A stretch of DNA of 64,000 nt from Pithys albifrons albifrons (Eukaryota; Chordata; Aves; Passeriformes; Thamnophilidae): the NCBI RefSeq assembly GCF_047495875.1, contig NC_092459.1, forward strand, positions 8,560,965-8,624,964, written 5' to 3'. The notes beneath the pieces were generated by a model. The model was not told where the DNA came from, made no database searches, and saw only the letters and a list, made by a program, of their open reading frames with translations. Made by a program: the position numbers and the translations under genes. Positions 63,710 through 64,000 of the stretch are shown here, piece by piece (position 1 is the stretch's first letter; each line of letters opens with the position of its first letter).

Positions 63710-63941
63710 TCATTCCTCCTTGATTGGCTGCTGAGCTTTCTGCCAGAGTTTTATAGCTTTATGGGAAAGTACAGTATTTAAACCTCCTTTAAATTCATGG
63801 GCTACTCCTGCTTCTGAAAAAGCTTCTTTCGACTTCTCAGAAATGCATAACAAGAGTCCCTGTTTACTTAAAAACATCTGCTTCACCATTTTTGGTGGAA
63901 CATAAAAAGTGGGCTGATGTTTTCCATGTTTTCCCTTTACT
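63710..63941 (-). other. Protein-like open frame, unidentified; possible terminal exon or retrocopy
   Basis: On the minus strand an open frame of 77 codons runs from the CR1 junction at about 63941 to a TGA at 63710-63712. The full frame of 89 codons begins inside the CR1 sequence at 63979. The predicted peptide is lysine- and glutamine-rich, of balanced composition, ending KLWQKAQQPIKEE, and lacks the low-complexity look of most other frames here. An AATAAA polyadenylation-type signal lies about 30 bases past the stop (near 63678-63683, minus strand). I do not recognise the protein. No clear 3' splice site is visible at its start, although CAG occurs at the junction. It could be a terminal exon of a gene beyond the window, a 5'-truncated retrocopy, or chance. 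Confidence 0.25.
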
Positions 63942-64000
63942 GTCCCTGGAGGTGTTTGAGGAAAGACTGGGCATGGCACTTAGTGCCATGGTCTAGTTGA
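63942..64000 (+). mobile_element. CR1 LINE 3' fragment, cut by window end
   Basis: GTCCCTGGAGGTGTTTGAGG, AAAGACTGGGCATGGCACTT and AGTGCCATGGTCTAGTTGA match the well-known avian CR1 block just after the end of ORF2. Sequence to the left is not CR1-like, so this is a 5'-truncated insertion starting near 63942. Its 3' terminus lies beyond the window. Close agreement with consensus suggests a comparatively young copy. Confidence 0.9.

Noticed and set aside
1..64000. CRISPR array, phage, operon, integron or other prokaryotic system
   Set aside because: No regularly spaced direct repeats, no dense directional genes and no bacterial signals. The repeat content is that of a bird-like vertebrate.
1..64000. 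Endogenous retrovirus or paired LTRs
   Set aside because: I found no LTR pair, primer-binding site or gag/pol-like frame. All retroelement sequence recognised is CR1, SINE-like or 5S-derived.

Overview
The window reads as vertebrate nuclear DNA, most likely from a bird. The interspersed repeats I can recognise are nearly all CR1-family LINE fragments, including copies with typical avian 3' ends. I see no primate or rodent SINEs and no L1. Base composition is AT-rich with CpG depletion, apart from two short GC-rich islands. There are microsatellites but no dense gene content, operons, Shine-Dalgarno sites or other bacterial features.

I find no convincing protein-coding gene. The open frames are short (longest 193 codons), overlap on both strands, match no family I recognise, and several are by-products of simple repeats. 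The window is best read as intergenic DNA or the inside of a very large intron.

Layout. 1-4.5 kb: a tRNA-like stretch (92-175), then unique AT-rich DNA. 4.5-5.8 kb: a long decayed L3-type CR1 copy. 7.5 and 10.0-10.4 kb: further CR1 3' fragments. 10.4-22 kb: unique sequence with one short tandem duplication. 22.1-22.3 kb: an antisense CR1 3' end. 23.2 kb: a G-run/T-run patch. 26.3 kb: a compound CA/CT microsatellite. 30.3-33.3 kb: the most distinctive part, with two CpG-rich islands, a 450-base one-sided pyrimidine tract between them, and splice-site-like sequences just past the second island. This is the best candidate for a promoter or non-coding RNA start. 37.2-37.75 kb: a rearranged CR1 with a reversed 3' tip abutting a forward body. 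48.0-49.0 kb: a CR1 running to its 3' end. 49.24-49.34 kb: a CCTT microsatellite. 49.62-49.94 kb: an antisense 5S-rRNA-derived segment joined to a GC-rich tail of unknown origin. 57.2-57.6 kb: another L3-type CR1. 58.5-58.7 kb: a MIR-like ancient SINE. 63.7-63.94 kb: a protein-like open frame on the minus strand next to a CR1 that runs off the window end.

No set of genes works together here. I looked for a novel system and did not find one. The points most worth checking are the 5S-derived composite, the CpG-island pair with the pyrimidine tract, and the minus-strand frame at the right end. All repeat identities come from recognising family consensus by eye, so boundaries are approximate.
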